Part shown: in pieces, positions 7,336-17,850 of the stretch
How the letters are laid out: every line of letters starts with the position of its first letter
How positions within the stretch are numbered: position 1 is the stretch's first letter
NCBI GenBank assembly: GCA_937872895.1
Contig: CALMUP010000017.1
Span: 1-64,000 of the forward strand
Direction of reading: 5' to 3'
DNA from: an uncultured Verrucomicrobiota bacterium
GTDB taxonomy: Bacteria; Verrucomicrobiota; Kiritimatiellia; CAIVKH01
DNA length: 64,000 nt
Program-made: the position numbers and the translations under genes
The notes under the pieces: generated by a model
What the model saw: only the letters and a program-made list of their open reading frames with translations
The model's database searches: none
Told to the model about the DNA's origin: nothing

Positions 7336-10236
7336 TCAGCGGGAGACGGCAGGTTCCGCATAGTCGGCAACCGGGGCGCACGAACAGACGAGGTTGCGGT
7401 CGCCGTACGGGTTGTCGATGCGGGCGACCGAGGGCCAGAATTTGCGCGCGCGCAGGGTGGGTACGGGGAACGCGGCCTGCTCGCGCGTGTAGGCATGGGT
7501 CCAGGTATCGGCGCAGACCTCGGCAACGGTGTGCGGGGCGTTCTTGAGCGGGTTGTCGGCGCGGTCGGATTCGCCGTTGATCACCGCGTCGATTTCGCCG
7601 CGGATGGCGATCATCGCGTCGCAGAAGCGGTCGAGCTCCTCCTTCGGTTCGCTCTCCGTCGGCTCGATCATCATCGTACCCGGCACCGGCCACGACACGG
7701 TCGGGGCGTGGAATCCGTAGTCCATAAGCCGTTTAGCGACATCCTGCTCGTCGATGTCCGAGCGGTCGCGCAGCGGGCGCAGGTCGAAGATCATCTCGTG
7801 GGCGACCCGGCCGTTGGTGCCGGTGAAATGCACCTCGAAATACGGTTCGAGCCGGGCCTTGATGTAGTTGGCGTTGAGGATGGCCATCTTGGTGGCGTGG
7901 GTCATGCCGTCGCCACCGAGCATGCGGATGTAGCCGTAGGAGATCAGCAGGATCGACGCGCTGCCCCAGGGGGCGGCGGAGACCGCCGGGATGGCCTGCT
8001 TGCCGCCGGTGGCGACCAGGGGATGCCCGGGCAGGAACGGGGCGAGGTGTTTGGCCACGCCGATCGGCCCCATGCCCGGTCCACCGCCGCCGTGCGGGAT
8101 GGCGAAGGTCTTGTGCAGGTTCAGGTGGCAGACGTCCGCGCCAATCGCACCGGGGCTGGTCAGGCCGACCTGCGCGTTCATGTTCGCGCCGTCCATGTAC
8201 ACCTGGCCGCCGAGCTTGTGGACCAGCTTGATGACCTCGCGCACATTGTCCTCGAAGACGCCATAGGTCGAGGGATAGGTGATCATCAGCACCGAAAGCC
8301 GGTCGGCAACCTGCTCGGCCTTGGCCTTCAGGTCGGCAAAATCGATCCGTCCGTGGGCATCGCACTTCACGATCACCACCTCCATGCCGGCCATCACCGC
8401 CGAGGCGGGATTGGTGCCATGGGCACTGGAGGGGATCAGCGCGACGGTACGCTGCGGCTGGCCGCGCGCGATATGGTAGGCCCGGATCACCATCAACCCG
8501 GCGTACTCGCCCTGCGAACCGGCGTTGGGCTGCAGCGACACGGCGGCGAACCCGGTGATTTCGGCGAGGGTCTTTTCCAGCTCTTTGAAGATTTGTGCGT
8601 AGCCTTTGGTCTGGTCGGCGGGAGCAAACGGATGCATCCGGCCGAATTCCGGCCAGGTGACCGGGATCATCTCGGCCGCACTGTTGAGTTTCATCGTGCA
8701 GGAACCGAGCGGGATCATCGCTTCGTTCAGGCCCAGATCCTTCTGTTCCAACGACTTGATGTAGCGCATGAGCGCGGTTTCGGAGCGGTGGGCGGAGAAC
8801 ACCGGGGCGGTCAGGTACGGGCTCTTGCGCACGAGGTCATCGTGGTAGACCAACTCGACCGCGGCCATTTCCGCCGCGACATCGACGGCGGGTGCGGGCT
8901 GGCCGGACACGTCGGCAAACACGCCGATCAAGGCCTGAACCAGCTCGGGGGTGGAGGTCTCGTCGAAGGCGATGCCGATATGACCATCGCCGGGGTACTG
9001 CAGGTTGATCCGCGCCTTTTCGGCCCGGGCACGTACGGCTTCCGGGGTTGCACCGGGTACGCCGGCGAGGGAAACGCGCAGGGTGTCAAAGAAGTACGGA
9101 TTGGTTTGCACAAACCCTAAACGTACCAGGTGGTCCTCGAGTACGCGGGCGAGTTGGTGGGTGCGCAACGCGATGCGACGAAGACCGCTCGCGCCGTGGT
9201 ACACGCCGTAGAAGCCGGCGATGTTGGCGAGCAGGGCCTGGGCGGTACAGATGTTGGATTTGGCCTTTTCGCGGCGGATGTGTTGTTCGCGGGTCTGGAG
9301 GGCCATGCGGTAGGCGGGGCGGCCGAATTTGTCGACGGACACGCCGATGATGCGGCCGGGCATTTCGCGCACATGGGTTTCGCGGGTGGCGAAGAAGGCG
9401 GCGTGCGGGCCGCCGAAGCCCATCGGGACGCCGAAACGCTGGGCACTGCCAAAGGCAACGTCGGCGCCGAGTTCACCGGGCGGGGTGAGCAGGGTCAGGC
9501 TGAGCAGGTCCGCCGCCATGGCGACCGGAACCTGTGCGGCATGGGCGCGCTCGATAAACGAACGGTAGTCGCAGACATTGCCGTGGGCGTCGGGATACTG
9601 GACGAGCGCGCCGAAGTGCTGCGGGCCGAGGGTGACGGTGCGGAACTGGCCGACCTCGAGGGTGATCCCGATCGGTTCGGCGCGGTTGCGCAGCACGGCC
9701 AGGGTTTGCGGCAGCACGGTATCGGCGACAAAAAATATGGCCGCTTCGGACTTGCGGCTGGTGCGCTGGTGCAAGCGGTGCAGCATGACCATCGCCTCGC
9801 CAGCGGCGGTGGCTTCGTCGAGCAGCGATGCATTCGCGACATCCATGCCGGTCAGGTCTTTCACCATGGTCTGGAAGTTCAGCAGCGCCTCGAGGCGGCC
9901 CTGGGCGATTTCCGCCTGGTATGGGGTGTACGGAGTGTACCAGGCCGGGTTTTCGAAGACATTGCGCAGGATTACCGGTGGGGTCAGGCAGTCGTGGTAG
10001 CCGAGGCCGATGCAGGAGGTAAAGACCTTGTTCTTCGCGGCGATGGTTTTAAGCCGGGCGAGGTAGGCGTGTTCCGGTTCTCCGGCGGGAACGCGGAGAG
10101 GCCGCTTCAGGCGGATGGAGGGAGGAACAGTCTGGTCGATCAATGTATCAAGCGAAGCGGCCCCGACGGCGGACAACATGGCGGTGGCATCCGATTCACC
10201 CGGCCCGATGTGGCGGTCGCGAAAAGCGTCAAACAT
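7336..10236 (-). CDS. gcvP: Glycine dehydrogenase (decarboxylating), P protein
   Basis: A fused single-chain P protein of 966 residues, matching the 950-970 of bacterial one-subunit GcvP. It decarboxylates glycine with PLP and passes the aminomethyl group to the lipoyl H protein of the glycine cleavage system. The N-terminal half opens with RHIGPGESD and includes SCIGLGYHD. The C-terminal half contains the PLP lysine in [16 protein letters not shown] (K709) and [15 protein letters not shown] lies 7 nt upstream of the ATG, and a good promoter lies at 10278-10305. gcvT and gcvH are not in the window, so the system is split. No glycine riboswitch was recognised in the short leader. Confidence 0.97.
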   Translation of the reverse strand: MFDAFRDRHIGPGESDATAMLSAVGAASLDTLIDQTVPPSIRLKRPLRVPAGEPEHAYLARLKTIAAKNKVFTSCIGLGYHDCLTPPVILRNVFENPAWYTPYTPYQAEIAQGRLEALLNFQTMVKDLTGMDVANASLLDEATAAGEAMVMLHRLHQRTSRKSEAAIFFVADTVLPQTLAVLRNRAEPIGITLEVGQFRTVTLGPQHFGALVQYPDAHGNVCDYRSFIERAHAAQVPVAMAADLLSLTLLTPPGELGADVAFGSAQRFGVPMGFGGPHAAFFATRETHVREMPGRIIGVSVDKFGRPAYRMALQTREQHIRREKAKSNICTAQALLANIAGFYGVYHGASGLRRIALRTHQLARVLEDHLVRLGFVQTNPYFFDTLRVSLAGVPGATPEAVRARAEKARINLQYPGDGHIGIAFDETSTPELVQALIGVFADVSGQPAPAVDVAAEMAAVELVYHDDLVRKSPYLTAPVFSAHRSETALMRYIKSLEQKDLGLNEAMIPLGSCTMKLNSAAEMIPVTWPEFGRMHPFAPADQTKGYAQIFKELEKTLAEITGFAAVSLQPNAGSQGEYAGLMVIRAYHIARGQPQRTVALIPSSAHGTNPASAVMAGMEVVIVKCDAHGRIDFADLKAKAEQVADRLSVLMITYPSTYGVFEDNVREVIKLVHKLGGQVYMDGANMNAQVGLTSPGAIGADVCHLNLHKTFAIPHGGGGPGMGPIGVAKHLAPFLPGHPLVATGGKQAIPAVSAAPWGSASILLISYGYIRMLGGDGMTHATKMAILNANYIKARLEPYFEVHFTGTNGRVAHEMIFDLRPLRDRSDIDEQDVAKRLMDYGFHAPTVSWPVPGTMMIEPTESEPKEELDRFCDAMIAIRGEIDAVINGESDRADNPLKNAPHTVAEVCADTWTHAYTREQAAFPVPTLRARKFWPSVARIDNPYGDRNLVCSCAPVADYAEPAVSR

Positions 10237-10277
10237 GGAACAACTCCTGCGTACGGTGCATGGAAACAGAAAGGTCC

Positions 10278-10305
10278 ACTATACGAGAGGAAAACAGGGA
10301 ATCAA
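10278..10305 (-). promoter_or_regulatory. Promoter of gcvP
   Basis: Read on the minus strand: TTGATT (10305-10300), a 16-nt spacer, then TATAGT (10283-10278), with the gcvP ATG about 42 nt further on. Both boxes are close to the sigma70 consensus. Confidence 0.65.
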
Positions 10306-10337
10306 AGGGAAAGTTGGAAGGTTCAGGCCGTGGTGGA

Positions 10338-11207
10338 TCAGCGGCCGGACCGGAGGGCGCGGAGTCCGCGTGAAGGCGGGGGCGTTCCCCACAGGCGGTC
10401 GCCGGGATCCTGGTGGACCAGGTACATCCGGTCATCGAAATCCCAGAAGACGATGGTCTTGTCCGGGGGCTTGAGGGCCAGCAGGTTGGCAATGTTCCGG
10501 AGGTTGGCGACGTGGAGCATCAGGTAGTCGGCCCGGGTTTCGGCAAACCGGTCGAAGAGCTGTTCGGTCAGGATGTCGAGGTGCAGGTAGGTGGAGCTGG
10601 TGAGCCAGAAGATCTGGCCGGTCTTGACCTCGGGGTAGGTCCGCTTGATGTAGGCGATGACTTCGCCGGAAATGGAACTGATCATCGTGTCGCCGAGGCG
10701 GTGGCGGGCACGCAGATCGGCGATCAGGGCATCGGCCAGGCGGGCATCCTCGCGGTCGTCGCCCTGGGATTTGATCTCGATGTTGAGGCGCTTGGTCACC
10801 CGGTCCATCACATCGGCGTAGGTGGCGATCTCGCCGCCGGTGAGGTCGCGCAGCGAGGCGAGGGTTTCGTTGCCGACCGAGCGAACCTTCCCGAACAGGC
10901 GCACCAGCATCAGGTCGTGGTAAACGACGATGACGCCGTCGCGGGTGTACTGGACATCGAACTCGATGAAGGCGAAACGCGGATCCCGGTCGGCGGCGAG
11001 AATGGCATCGAGGGTGTTCTCCCGGAATTCCATCGAGGCCCCGCGGTGGGCTCCCATGGTCACCCGGACGTCGGGCAGGTCGCGGCGTTCGGCGCCGATC
11101 TCGTGCTGCAGCACCTCGCGCAATGAAACGCCGGGCCCTGAGGAGACGCACCCGGCGGACACCAGAAGCAGCACGGGCAAGGCGAGCTTGGACAGGGACC
11201 ATTGCAT
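10338..11207 (-). CDS. Glycerophosphodiester phosphodiesterase-family lipoprotein
   Basis: The protein has 289 residues and starts at 11207, where MQWSLSKLALPVLLLVSAGC forms an ideal lipoprotein signal with lipobox cysteine C20. An in-frame ATG 18 nt further upstream is possible but adds nothing. The GDPD TIM-barrel signature is present: AHRGASMEFRENTLDAI (catalytic HR pair near H54) and IEFDVQYTRDGVIVVYHD with the metal ligands. A second catalytic histidine (VYHD) is present. IEIK follows at the usual place. Family members hydrolyse glycerophosphodiesters to sn-glycerol-3-phosphate and an alcohol. As a lipoprotein it would act in the periplasm or at the outer membrane. It stands alone upstream of gcvP with 101 bp between them. 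Confidence 0.88.
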   Translation of the reverse strand: MQWSLSKLALPVLLLVSAGCVSSGPGVSLREVLQHEIGAERRDLPDVRVTMGAHRGASMEFRENTLDAILAADRDPRFAFIEFDVQYTRDGVIVVYHDLMLVRLFGKVRSVGNETLASLRDLTGGEIATYADVMDRVTKRLNIEIKSQGDDREDARLADALIADLRARHRLGDTMISSISGEVIAYIKRTYPEVKTGQIFWLTSSTYLHLDILTEQLFDRFAETRADYLMLHVANLRNIANLLALKPPDKTIVFWDFDDRMYLVHQDPGDRLWGTPPPSRGLRALRSGR

Positions 11208-11279
11208 CGGCGCATCATGGAACAACCCCGCCCGGGCTTGAAGCAGGAAATACGGCCGGGCGGCGGCCGAAGCGACCGC

Positions 11280-11307
11280 TGGACAGCAGCCGATAATCCG
11301 CTACATT
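11280..11307 (+). promoter_or_regulatory. Candidate promoter of proB
   Basis: TGGACA (11280-11285), a 16-nt spacer and TACATT (11302-11307) lie 19 nt before the proB ATG. The match is moderate. Confidence 0.4.
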
Positions 11308-11326
11308 CGGGGCTTTTCGAGGAAGC

Positions 11327-12460
11327 ATGAATTCGAACGACCGTTCAGGCCTGCACGAAGCGAAACGCATCGTGGTGAAAATCGGCAGCCGCGTGCTGGT
11401 GCAACGCACCGGGCGGCCGGATCTACGCCGCATGCGCGAACTCGTGCGCCAGGTCGCCCGCATCCGCGAGGCCGGCCACCAGGTGATCGTCGTCTCCTCC
11501 GGCGCGATCGGCGCGGGCATGGAGGCGCTGGGCATGAAGTCCCGCCCGAAGACGGTACCCGACCTGCAGATGGCCGCCGCGGTCGGACAGTCGCGGCTGA
11601 TGGCGACCTACGACGCCCTGTTCGGCAAACACGGGGTGACCATCGGCCAGATCCTGCTCACCCACGACGACCTGAACCACCGCACCCGCCACCTGAACGC
11701 CCGCAACACCATGCTGAACCTGCTCGAACACGACATCGTCCCGATCGTGAACGAGAACGATGTGATCGCGATCGACGAGATCAAGTTCGGCGACAACGAC
11801 CTGCTCGCCTCGCTGGTGGCCATCATGATGGAGGCGCACGCGCTGGTGCTGCTGACCACGGTGGACGGCTTCCGCCTGCCCCACGGACCGGGACGCACCA
11901 AACGCGCCTCGGTACTGGCCGGCGTCGATGAAGCCACCCTCGCCCACGCCATCGGCAAGGGCAGCGAACTCTCCACCGGCGGCATGGCCAGCAAGCTGAA
12001 GTCGGCCGGCATGGCACTCTCCACCGGCATCCCGGTGGTCATCGCGAACGGCCGCAGCGACGACGTGCTCTGCCAGGTCATGACCGGGAAGGACACCGGC
12101 ACCTTCATCCAACCCTGCTCGGCCGAAAAGGGCGGGATTCCCATGCGCAAGCGGTGGATCGCCTTCTTCCATAAACCCGCCGGCACCCTCGTGGTGGACG
12201 ACGGCGCGGCCACCGCCCTGACCGCGAAGGGCCGCAGCCTGCTCGCCGCCGGCATCAAGGCCGTTCAGGGCGACTTCGGCAAGGGCGCCGCGGTGAACAT
12301 CGCGACCGAATCCGGCCGCGTCGTCGCCCGCGGACTGACCGGCTACAACAGCACCGACGTCCGCACCATCATGGGCCGCAAGACCGGCGACATCGCCGCC
12401 CTGCTCGGCACCCGCGACTACGACGAGGTCATCCACCGCGACAACCTCGTTGTGTTGTAA
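11327..12460 (+). CDS. proB: Glutamate 5-kinase
   Basis: Glutamate 5-kinase phosphorylates L-glutamate to glutamyl-5-phosphate, the first step of proline synthesis. It is 377 residues, a full-length form. The amino-acid-kinase domain (about 10-260) has KIGSRVLV, VVSSGAIGAG, IVNENDVIAIDEIKFGDND and the GGMASKLKSA nucleotide site. The PUA domain follows at about 285-370, ending in GLTGYNSTDVRTIMG. GAGG lies 4 nt before the ATG. proA follows 115 bp later with its own candidate promoter. Feedback inhibition by proline is a family property and cannot be read from the sequence. Confidence 0.97.
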   Translation: MNSNDRSGLHEAKRIVVKIGSRVLVQRTGRPDLRRMRELVRQVARIREAGHQVIVVSSGAIGAGMEALGMKSRPKTVPDLQMAAAVGQSRLMATYDALFGKHGVTIGQILLTHDDLNHRTRHLNARNTMLNLLEHDIVPIVNENDVIAIDEIKFGDNDLLASLVAIMMEAHALVLLTTVDGFRLPHGPGRTKRASVLAGVDEATLAHAIGKGSELSTGGMASKLKSAGMALSTGIPVVIANGRSDDVLCQVMTGKDTGTFIQPCSAEKGGIPMRKRWIAFFHKPAGTLVVDDGAATALTAKGRSLLAAGIKAVQGDFGKGAAVNIATESGRVVARGLTGYNSTDVRTIMGRKTGDIAALLGTRDYDEVIHRDNLVVL

Positions 12461-12511
12461 ATCGCTGCGCGGCAATCGTTCATACTTCCTGCGCCCCGCC
12501 CATGTTGAACG

Positions 12512-12542
12512 TTGCCTAGACCGGGTCGGCCTGTGGTATAGT
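12512..12542 (+). promoter_or_regulatory. Candidate extended -10 promoter of proA
   Basis: TGgTATAGT, an extended -10 with the hexamer at 12537-12542, is preceded by a weak TTGCCT 19 nt upstream (12512-12517). It lies in the proB-proA gap and could give proA expression independent of proB. Confidence 0.5.
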
Positions 12543-12575
12543 AAGCGGTTTGAGGAGTCCACCGAAAGGCAGCTT

Positions 12576-13832
<1,257 letters not shown>

Positions 13833-13833
13833 C

Positions 13834-14244
13834 ATGCCGATCCGCGAAACCATCGCCCGCACCCTGGATGAACTCGGCGCCTTCAGCGATCCGCTGGAGC
13901 GGTTGGAATTCCTGATCGACCAGGCCCGCGCCATGCCGCCCCTGCCCGACACCGACAAGACCGAGGCGAACCGCGTGGAAGGCTGCATGGCCCAGCTCTG
14001 GCTGACCGCCCGCTTTGCCGACGGACGCTGCCGCTTCCACAGCGACTCGGACTCGCTGGTGGTGAAATCGATCGCCGGCCTGCTCTGCTCCATCTACGAC
14101 GACGCCACCCCGCAGGAGGTCCTCGAGTTCCCCCCTGATTTCCTCGCCGAGGCCGGCGTCACCAGCCACCTGTCCGCCAACCGGCGCAACGCACTGACCC
14201 AGGTGTGGAAAAAGATCCGCGCCTTCGCGGAAGCACACCGCTGA
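13834..14244 (+). CDS. sufE: Cysteine desulfuration protein SufE/CsdE
   Basis: A 136-residue SufE-family sulfur acceptor that takes persulfide from a cysteine desulfurase and passes it on. The conserved cysteine lies in NRVEGCMAQLWL (C51), and the family lengths match. It starts one base after the proA stop. The next gene is TatD-like, and the sulfur-pathway relative tcdA lies 0.8 kb away on the opposite strand. In Escherichia coli csdA-csdE-tcdA form a cluster, so this copy may be CsdE-like rather than SUF-linked. No cysteine desulfurase gene is in the window. Confidence 0.92.
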   Translation: MPIRETIARTLDELGAFSDPLERLEFLIDQARAMPPLPDTDKTEANRVEGCMAQLWLTARFADGRCRFHSDSDSLVVKSIAGLLCSIYDDATPQEVLEFPPDFLAEAGVTSHLSANRRNALTQVWKKIRAFAEAHR

Positions 14245-14260
14245 CCCCCGCCTCCCGGCC

Positions 14261-15055
14261 ATGCCGCTCTACGACGCCCACAACCACCTGCAGGACGACC
14301 GGTTCGCCGGCGCCCAGGCCACCCTGCTCGCCGAAGCCGCATCCGCCGGCGTCGCGCGGATGGTGGTGAACGGCTGCGGCGAGGCCGATTGGCCCGACGT
14401 GGCCCGCCTGGCCCGCGCATACCCCGCCGTCCTGCCAAGCTACGGCGTGCACCCGTGGTACCACACCGAACAAAGCCCGCGCTGGCTCGAAACCCTCGAG
14501 CACCTGCTGCACGCCGATCCGCACGCCGCCGTCGGAGAAATCGGCCTCGACCGGTGGAAAGAAGACCTGCCCTATGCCGGACAGGAGGAGGTGTTCCTCG
14601 CCCAATGGAACCTCGCCGCCCGCCTGAACCGCCCGGCCAGCATCCATTGCCTCAAGGCCTGGGGCCGCCTGCAGGAACTGCTCCGCGCCCACCCCGGCCC
14701 GGACCGCGGTTTCGTGCTGCACAGTTACGGGGGCCCGGCCGAGATGATCCGCTCGTTCACGGACCTCGGTGCCTACTTCTCGTTCCCCGGCTATTACCTG
14801 CATCCGCGAAAGGAACGGCAGCGCGACACCTTCCGCCTCGTCCCGCGCGACCGATTGCTCGCCGAGACCGATGCGCCCGACCAAGGGTTGCCGGATGAAC
14901 GGAACACCCACCCGTTGCGCGATCCCGCCGGCCACCCGATCAACCACCCGGCCAACCTCGCCGCCGTCTACGCCGGGCTCGCCCGCCTGCGCCAGGAAGC
15001 GCCGGAACGCATGGCCGAGGCCCTCGCGGAAAACTTCCAGCGGGTGTTCGGCTGA
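14261..15055 (+). CDS. TatD-family metal-dependent deoxyribonuclease/hydrolase
   Basis: A 264-residue amidohydrolase-fold protein. Metal-binding motifs typical of TatD are in order: DAHNHL at the N-terminus, YGVHPW, VGEIGLDRW, SIHCLKAWG and the late LLAETDAP. TatD relatives hydrolyse DNA ends or D-aminoacyl-tRNA-like substrates; the true substrate of this branch is not known. It follows sufE by 16 bp in the proA-sufE-tatD run. There is no clear ribosome-binding sequence before the ATG, so expression may rely on coupling. The gene is convergent with tcdA, and only 28 bp without a terminator hairpin separate the stops. Confidence 0.88.
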   Translation: MPLYDAHNHLQDDRFAGAQATLLAEAASAGVARMVVNGCGEADWPDVARLARAYPAVLPSYGVHPWYHTEQSPRWLETLEHLLHADPHAAVGEIGLDRWKEDLPYAGQEEVFLAQWNLAARLNRPASIHCLKAWGRLQELLRAHPGPDRGFVLHSYGGPAEMIRSFTDLGAYFSFPGYYLHPRKERQRDTFRLVPRDRLLAETDAPDQGLPDERNTHPLRDPAGHPINHPANLAAVYAGLARLRQEAPERMAEALAENFQRVFG

Positions 15056-15083
15056 CGCGCCGCCGTGCGAATACCCGGGCGTA

Positions 15084-15857
15084 TCACGCGCCGCGGGCGA
15101 TGCGGTTGACGACATACCCCGCCGCGACCAACCCGAACGTGCCGGTGACATGCGCGGCTGCGCCGAGGCCGTAATCGCAGTTCGCCCGCACCCCCGGCTC
15201 GCGGATCTCGCAGGCCACTGGCGGCGTCTCGAACACCTGCTCGGTGGAGAACACGCACGGCACCCCGAACTTGCGGTCGCCGCGCGGAAACTGGAACCAC
15301 TTGCGCAGCCGCTTGCGGATGAACGCCATCAGCGGATCGTAGATCGTCTCGGTCAGGTCGCGGATGGTCACCGCCGCCGGATCGGTCTTGCCCCCGGCCG
15401 CACCGCAGGTGATGACCGGGATCCCCTTCTGCTTGCACATGCCGATCAGCCGGGCCTTGTGCGCCACACCGTCGATGGCATCGATCACGAAATCGTAGCG
15501 CGTCGCAAGGATCTCCTCGGCATTGGCCTTCTTGAAAAACGTGGGCAACACGGTGACCCGGCACGCCGGGTCGATCAACCGGATGCGCGCCGCCAACGCC
15601 TCGGCCTTGAGCTGCCCGACGGTGTTCTCCAGCGCATGCAACTGCCGGTTCATGTTGCTGACGCAGACCTCGTCGAGATCGACCAGCGTGAGCGCGCCGA
15701 CCCCCGACCGCGCGAGCGCCTCCACCGACCACGAGCCCACGCCCCCCAGCCCGACCACCGCCACGTGGGCGTTGTGCAGGCGCGCCAACCCGTCCGCGCC
15801 GTAAAGCCGGGCGATGCCGGCAAACCGCGGATCGCCGCTGTCGCCGGCCTCGGTCAT
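15084..15857 (-). CDS. tcdA: tRNA threonylcarbamoyladenosine dehydratase (TcdA/CsdL)
   Basis: A 257-residue E1/MoeB/ThiF-like protein. The nucleotide-binding motif VVGLGGVGSWSVEALARSG is followed by LVDLDEVCVSNMNRQ, VIDAIDG and ITCGAAGGKTDP, the set characteristic of TcdA. With ATP it cyclises the threonylcarbamoyl group of t6A37 in tRNAs to ct6A. The start at 15857 overlaps the stop of the upstream esterase gene (ATGA); 20 further in-frame codons upstream lack family similarity. Its closeness to sufE recalls the E. coli csd cluster, although here the genes converge. Confidence 0.93.
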   Translation of the reverse strand: MTEAGDSGDPRFAGIARLYGADGLARLHNAHVAVVGLGGVGSWSVEALARSGVGALTLVDLDEVCVSNMNRQLHALENTVGQLKAEALAARIRLIDPACRVTVLPTFFKKANAEEILATRYDFVIDAIDGVAHKARLIGMCKQKGIPVITCGAAGGKTDPAAVTIRDLTETIYDPLMAFIRKRLRKWFQFPRGDRKFGVPCVFSTEQVFETPPVACEIREPGVRANCDYGLGAAAHVTGTFGLVAAGYVVNRIARGA

Positions 15858-17005
15858 GGCGACGCCGGCGCGGTCCCGAACAGGAACCGCAACGGCCGCT
15901 CCAGCCGCGCCGCCCATGCCTGTTCGTTGTGCTCCGCCCCCTGGTCGAGGAACCAGTCGAAGCGCGGACCGGCGGTGATGCCCTTCGCGGACAACGCGGC
16001 CAGCATGTCATCGCAGTAGGCCTGGATCTTCTGCTCAAGCCCCTCGGTCCCGTTGTCCATGTAGATCCGCAGCGCCGTCGGCACGGACTCCGCGTCGCGC
16101 ACCAGCTTCACCGCCTCCGGGAAAAACGCCGGGGACAGGCAGCCCGCGTGGTGGAACACGTCGGGGTAGTGCCACGCCAGCAGGAACGAGACGAGGCCAC
16201 CCATCGACGACCCCATCACCGCGGTGTCCTCGGGACCGGTCCGGGTGCGGTAGGTCGCGTCGATCATCGGCTTCACCACCTCCACCACGAACCGGCGGTA
16301 GGCCTCCCCCTGCTCGCCGGTGCCGTAGTCATCCATGCGTTGCGGCGTGTTGTACAGGCCGACCACGATGAACGGGCGGATCGCGCCTTCGCCGATCAGC
16401 CGGGTCGCGGTTTCGTCCACGCCCCAGTCCACGCCGAGGAACGAGGTGGTCGGATCGACGATGTTCTGTCCGTCGTGCATGTACAGCACCGGATAACGCG
16501 CATCGCTGTCGCGGTAGCCGGGCGGCAGCCAGACGATGATGTCGCGCGGCAGCAGGCCCGGTCCGGCGACCCCGCGGTGCATCACCGCCTCACCGGTCAC
16601 CTGCGGCGGCTTGACCTCGGGTACCGGCGACGCCCACCGGGTGACCCGGTGGCGCACCGTCTTGGAGCGGGTCGCGGCCAGGGTGAAGTTCGGCAGCGGT
16701 CGACCCTGGTCATCCAACGCCTCGGTGTTCCACGAACCGAGGGTAAACTTGTACTCAAGTCGCGCGCCGTAGGGAATGGCCAAGGTTCGCGTCCAGAGAT
16801 CGCCCGCGCCCCGCTCGAAAGGAACCTCGTACGGTTCCCAATCGCCCAGCACCGGATGGTTGCCGCTGATAAACACCAGGGATTGGTCCGGCAAATCCGG
16901 GGCTTCCACCTCAAAAGTAACATCCATCAGTCCTCGCATTTCGTTTTTCGAGCAACCCACCGCCAACACAGCGGTCAGGGACAACAAGGCGACATGTAGG
17001 TTCAT
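15854..17005 (-). CDS. Esterase (Fes/esterase-D type) lipoprotein with starch-binding-like N-domain
   Basis: The product has 383 residues. The start at 17005 gives MNLHVALLSLTAVLAVGC, a lipoprotein signal with C18. Residues about 27-120 resemble a CBM20-type starch-binding domain (FISGNHPVLGDWEP, RLEYKFTLGSW). Residues about 140-380 are an alpha/beta hydrolase of the putative esterase family, with LYMHDGQN and the nucleophile elbow GSSMGG (S267), plus a late EHNEQAW that probably supplies the histidine. Similar proteins include enterochelin esterases and carbohydrate acetyl or feruloyl esterases. The binding domain favours a polysaccharide-linked ester, but this is inference. It overlaps tcdA by 4 nt, an unusual partner for a housekeeping gene. 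Confidence 0.85.
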   Translation of the reverse strand: MNLHVALLSLTAVLAVGCSKNEMRGLMDVTFEVEAPDLPDQSLVFISGNHPVLGDWEPYEVPFERGAGDLWTRTLAIPYGARLEYKFTLGSWNTEALDDQGRPLPNFTLAATRSKTVRHRVTRWASPVPEVKPPQVTGEAVMHRGVAGPGLLPRDIIVWLPPGYRDSDARYPVLYMHDGQNIVDPTTSFLGVDWGVDETATRLIGEGAIRPFIVVGLYNTPQRMDDYGTGEQGEAYRRFVVEVVKPMIDATYRTRTGPEDTAVMGSSMGGLVSFLLAWHYPDVFHHAGCLSPAFFPEAVKLVRDAESVPTALRIYMDNGTEGLEQKIQAYCDDMLAALSAKGITAGPRFDWFLDQGAEHNEQAWAARLERPLRFLFGTAPASP

Positions 17006-17126
17006 GGCCGGACTGTAGAGAAACCTCGGCCTGAACGCCAACCGCAAACACCACCCCAAATTCCCCCTTGCCTTGGGGAGGCAAATCCCGATGATGGCGG
17101 GAAATCAACCCCAAGGGAGTAACTTC

Positions 17127-17546
17127 ATGGCATTCATCAAGGAATTCAAAGAGTTCGCGATGCGCGGCAACGTCGTCGATATGGCGGTCGGTGTGGTCAT
17201 CGGCGGCGCCTTCGGCAAAATCACCACCTCGCTGGTCAACGACGTGATCATGCCCCCCATCGGCATGATGCTCGGCAAGATCGACTTCAGGGACCTCAAG
17301 CTGGACCTGATCGAGGCTACCGACGGGGCAGCCGGGGTCAGCATCAACTACGGCTTGTTCATTAATACCATCATCGACTTCACCCTCGTAGCCTTCGCCT
17401 TGTTCCTGGTCATCAAGGCCATGAACACGATGAAACGCAAGGAAGCCGCCGCCCCGGCCGCCCCGGCCGCCCCCGCCGCCCCGCCGCCGCCCTCCAACGA
17501 GGAAAAACTGCTCGGGGAAATCCGCGATCTGCTGAAAACCCGGTAA
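17127..17546 (+). CDS. mscL: Large-conductance mechanosensitive channel
   Basis: A 139-residue inner-membrane channel that opens on membrane tension to release solutes during osmotic downshock. The N-terminal amphipathic helix and first membrane helix ([25 protein letters not shown]) match the family, followed by the periplasmic loop and the second helix ([23 protein letters not shown]). The C-terminal linker has an alanine/proline repeat ([14 protein letters not shown]) before the family tail [17 protein letters not shown] lies 7 nt before the ATG at 17127. A strong terminator follows the stop. Confidence 0.97.
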   Translation: MAFIKEFKEFAMRGNVVDMAVGVVIGGAFGKITTSLVNDVIMPPIGMMLGKIDFRDLKLDLIEATDGAAGVSINYGLFINTIIDFTLVAFALFLVIKAMNTMKRKEAAAPAAPAAPAAPPPPSNEEKLLGEIRDLLKTR

Positions 17547-17574
17547 TCGACCGGTTTTACGCGGAAACACGACG

Positions 17575-17606
17575 GGCGCCGGAAGGAATTCCGGCGCCTT
17601 TTTTTC
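17575..17606 (+). terminator. Rho-independent terminator after mscL
   Basis: GGCGCCGGAA (17575-17584) pairs perfectly with TTCCGGCGCC (17589-17598) around a 4-nt loop, followed by seven T residues. Confidence 0.93.
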
Positions 17607-17652
17607 GCTTGCATCACCGGGCATACCGGCTATGGTATCGCCTCCCCAAAGC

Positions 17653-17729
17653 GGGGGCGTAGCTCAATTGGTTAGAGCGCTGCCCTGTCACGGCAGAGGT
17701 TGCGGGTTCGAGCCCCGTCGCTCCCGCCA
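17653..17729 (+). tRNA. tRNA-Asp (GTC)
   Basis: A 77-nt cloverleaf. The acceptor stem GGGGGCG pairs with CGCTCCC, the D-arm is AGCTCAATTGGTTAGAGC, and the anticodon arm CTGCC-CTGTCAC-GGCAG carries GTC. The T-arm is GCGGGTTCGAGCCCCGT, the discriminator is G, and CCA is encoded. Open frames across it are not genes. Confidence 0.97.
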
Positions 17730-17816
17730 CTATTTCAACAACAGAAATGGTTGCGGTCCGCCCTCAGTTTTCTTTACCCGCCCATCGGCAACAGCCACAC
17801 CGCACGACGCCGGACT

Positions 17817-17844
17817 TTGCTCTTTCCGCACGGTTTGGTAGGGT
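17817..17844 (+). promoter_or_regulatory. Candidate promoter giving a leaderless PIG-L mRNA
   Basis: TTGCTC (17817-17822), a 16-nt spacer and TAGGGT (17839-17844) end only 6 nt before the ATG at 17851. No ribosome-binding sequence is present in between. Confidence 0.4.
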
Positions 17845-17850
17845 GCCCGG

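Noticed and set aside
6238-9120. 960-codon open frame on the + strand
   Set aside because: It is antisense to gcvP and the TlpA-like gene, both firmly identified; the composition (G, D, H, V rich) is that of a GC-rich shadow frame.
10237-10337. Glycine riboswitch before gcvP
   Set aside because: Most of the 101-bp gap holds the promoter and lacks the conserved aptamer core.
17632-17841. Small protein beginning MVSPPQSGGVAQLVRALPC
   Set aside because: It is the translation of tRNA-Asp; such GVAQLVRA peptides are a known annotation error.
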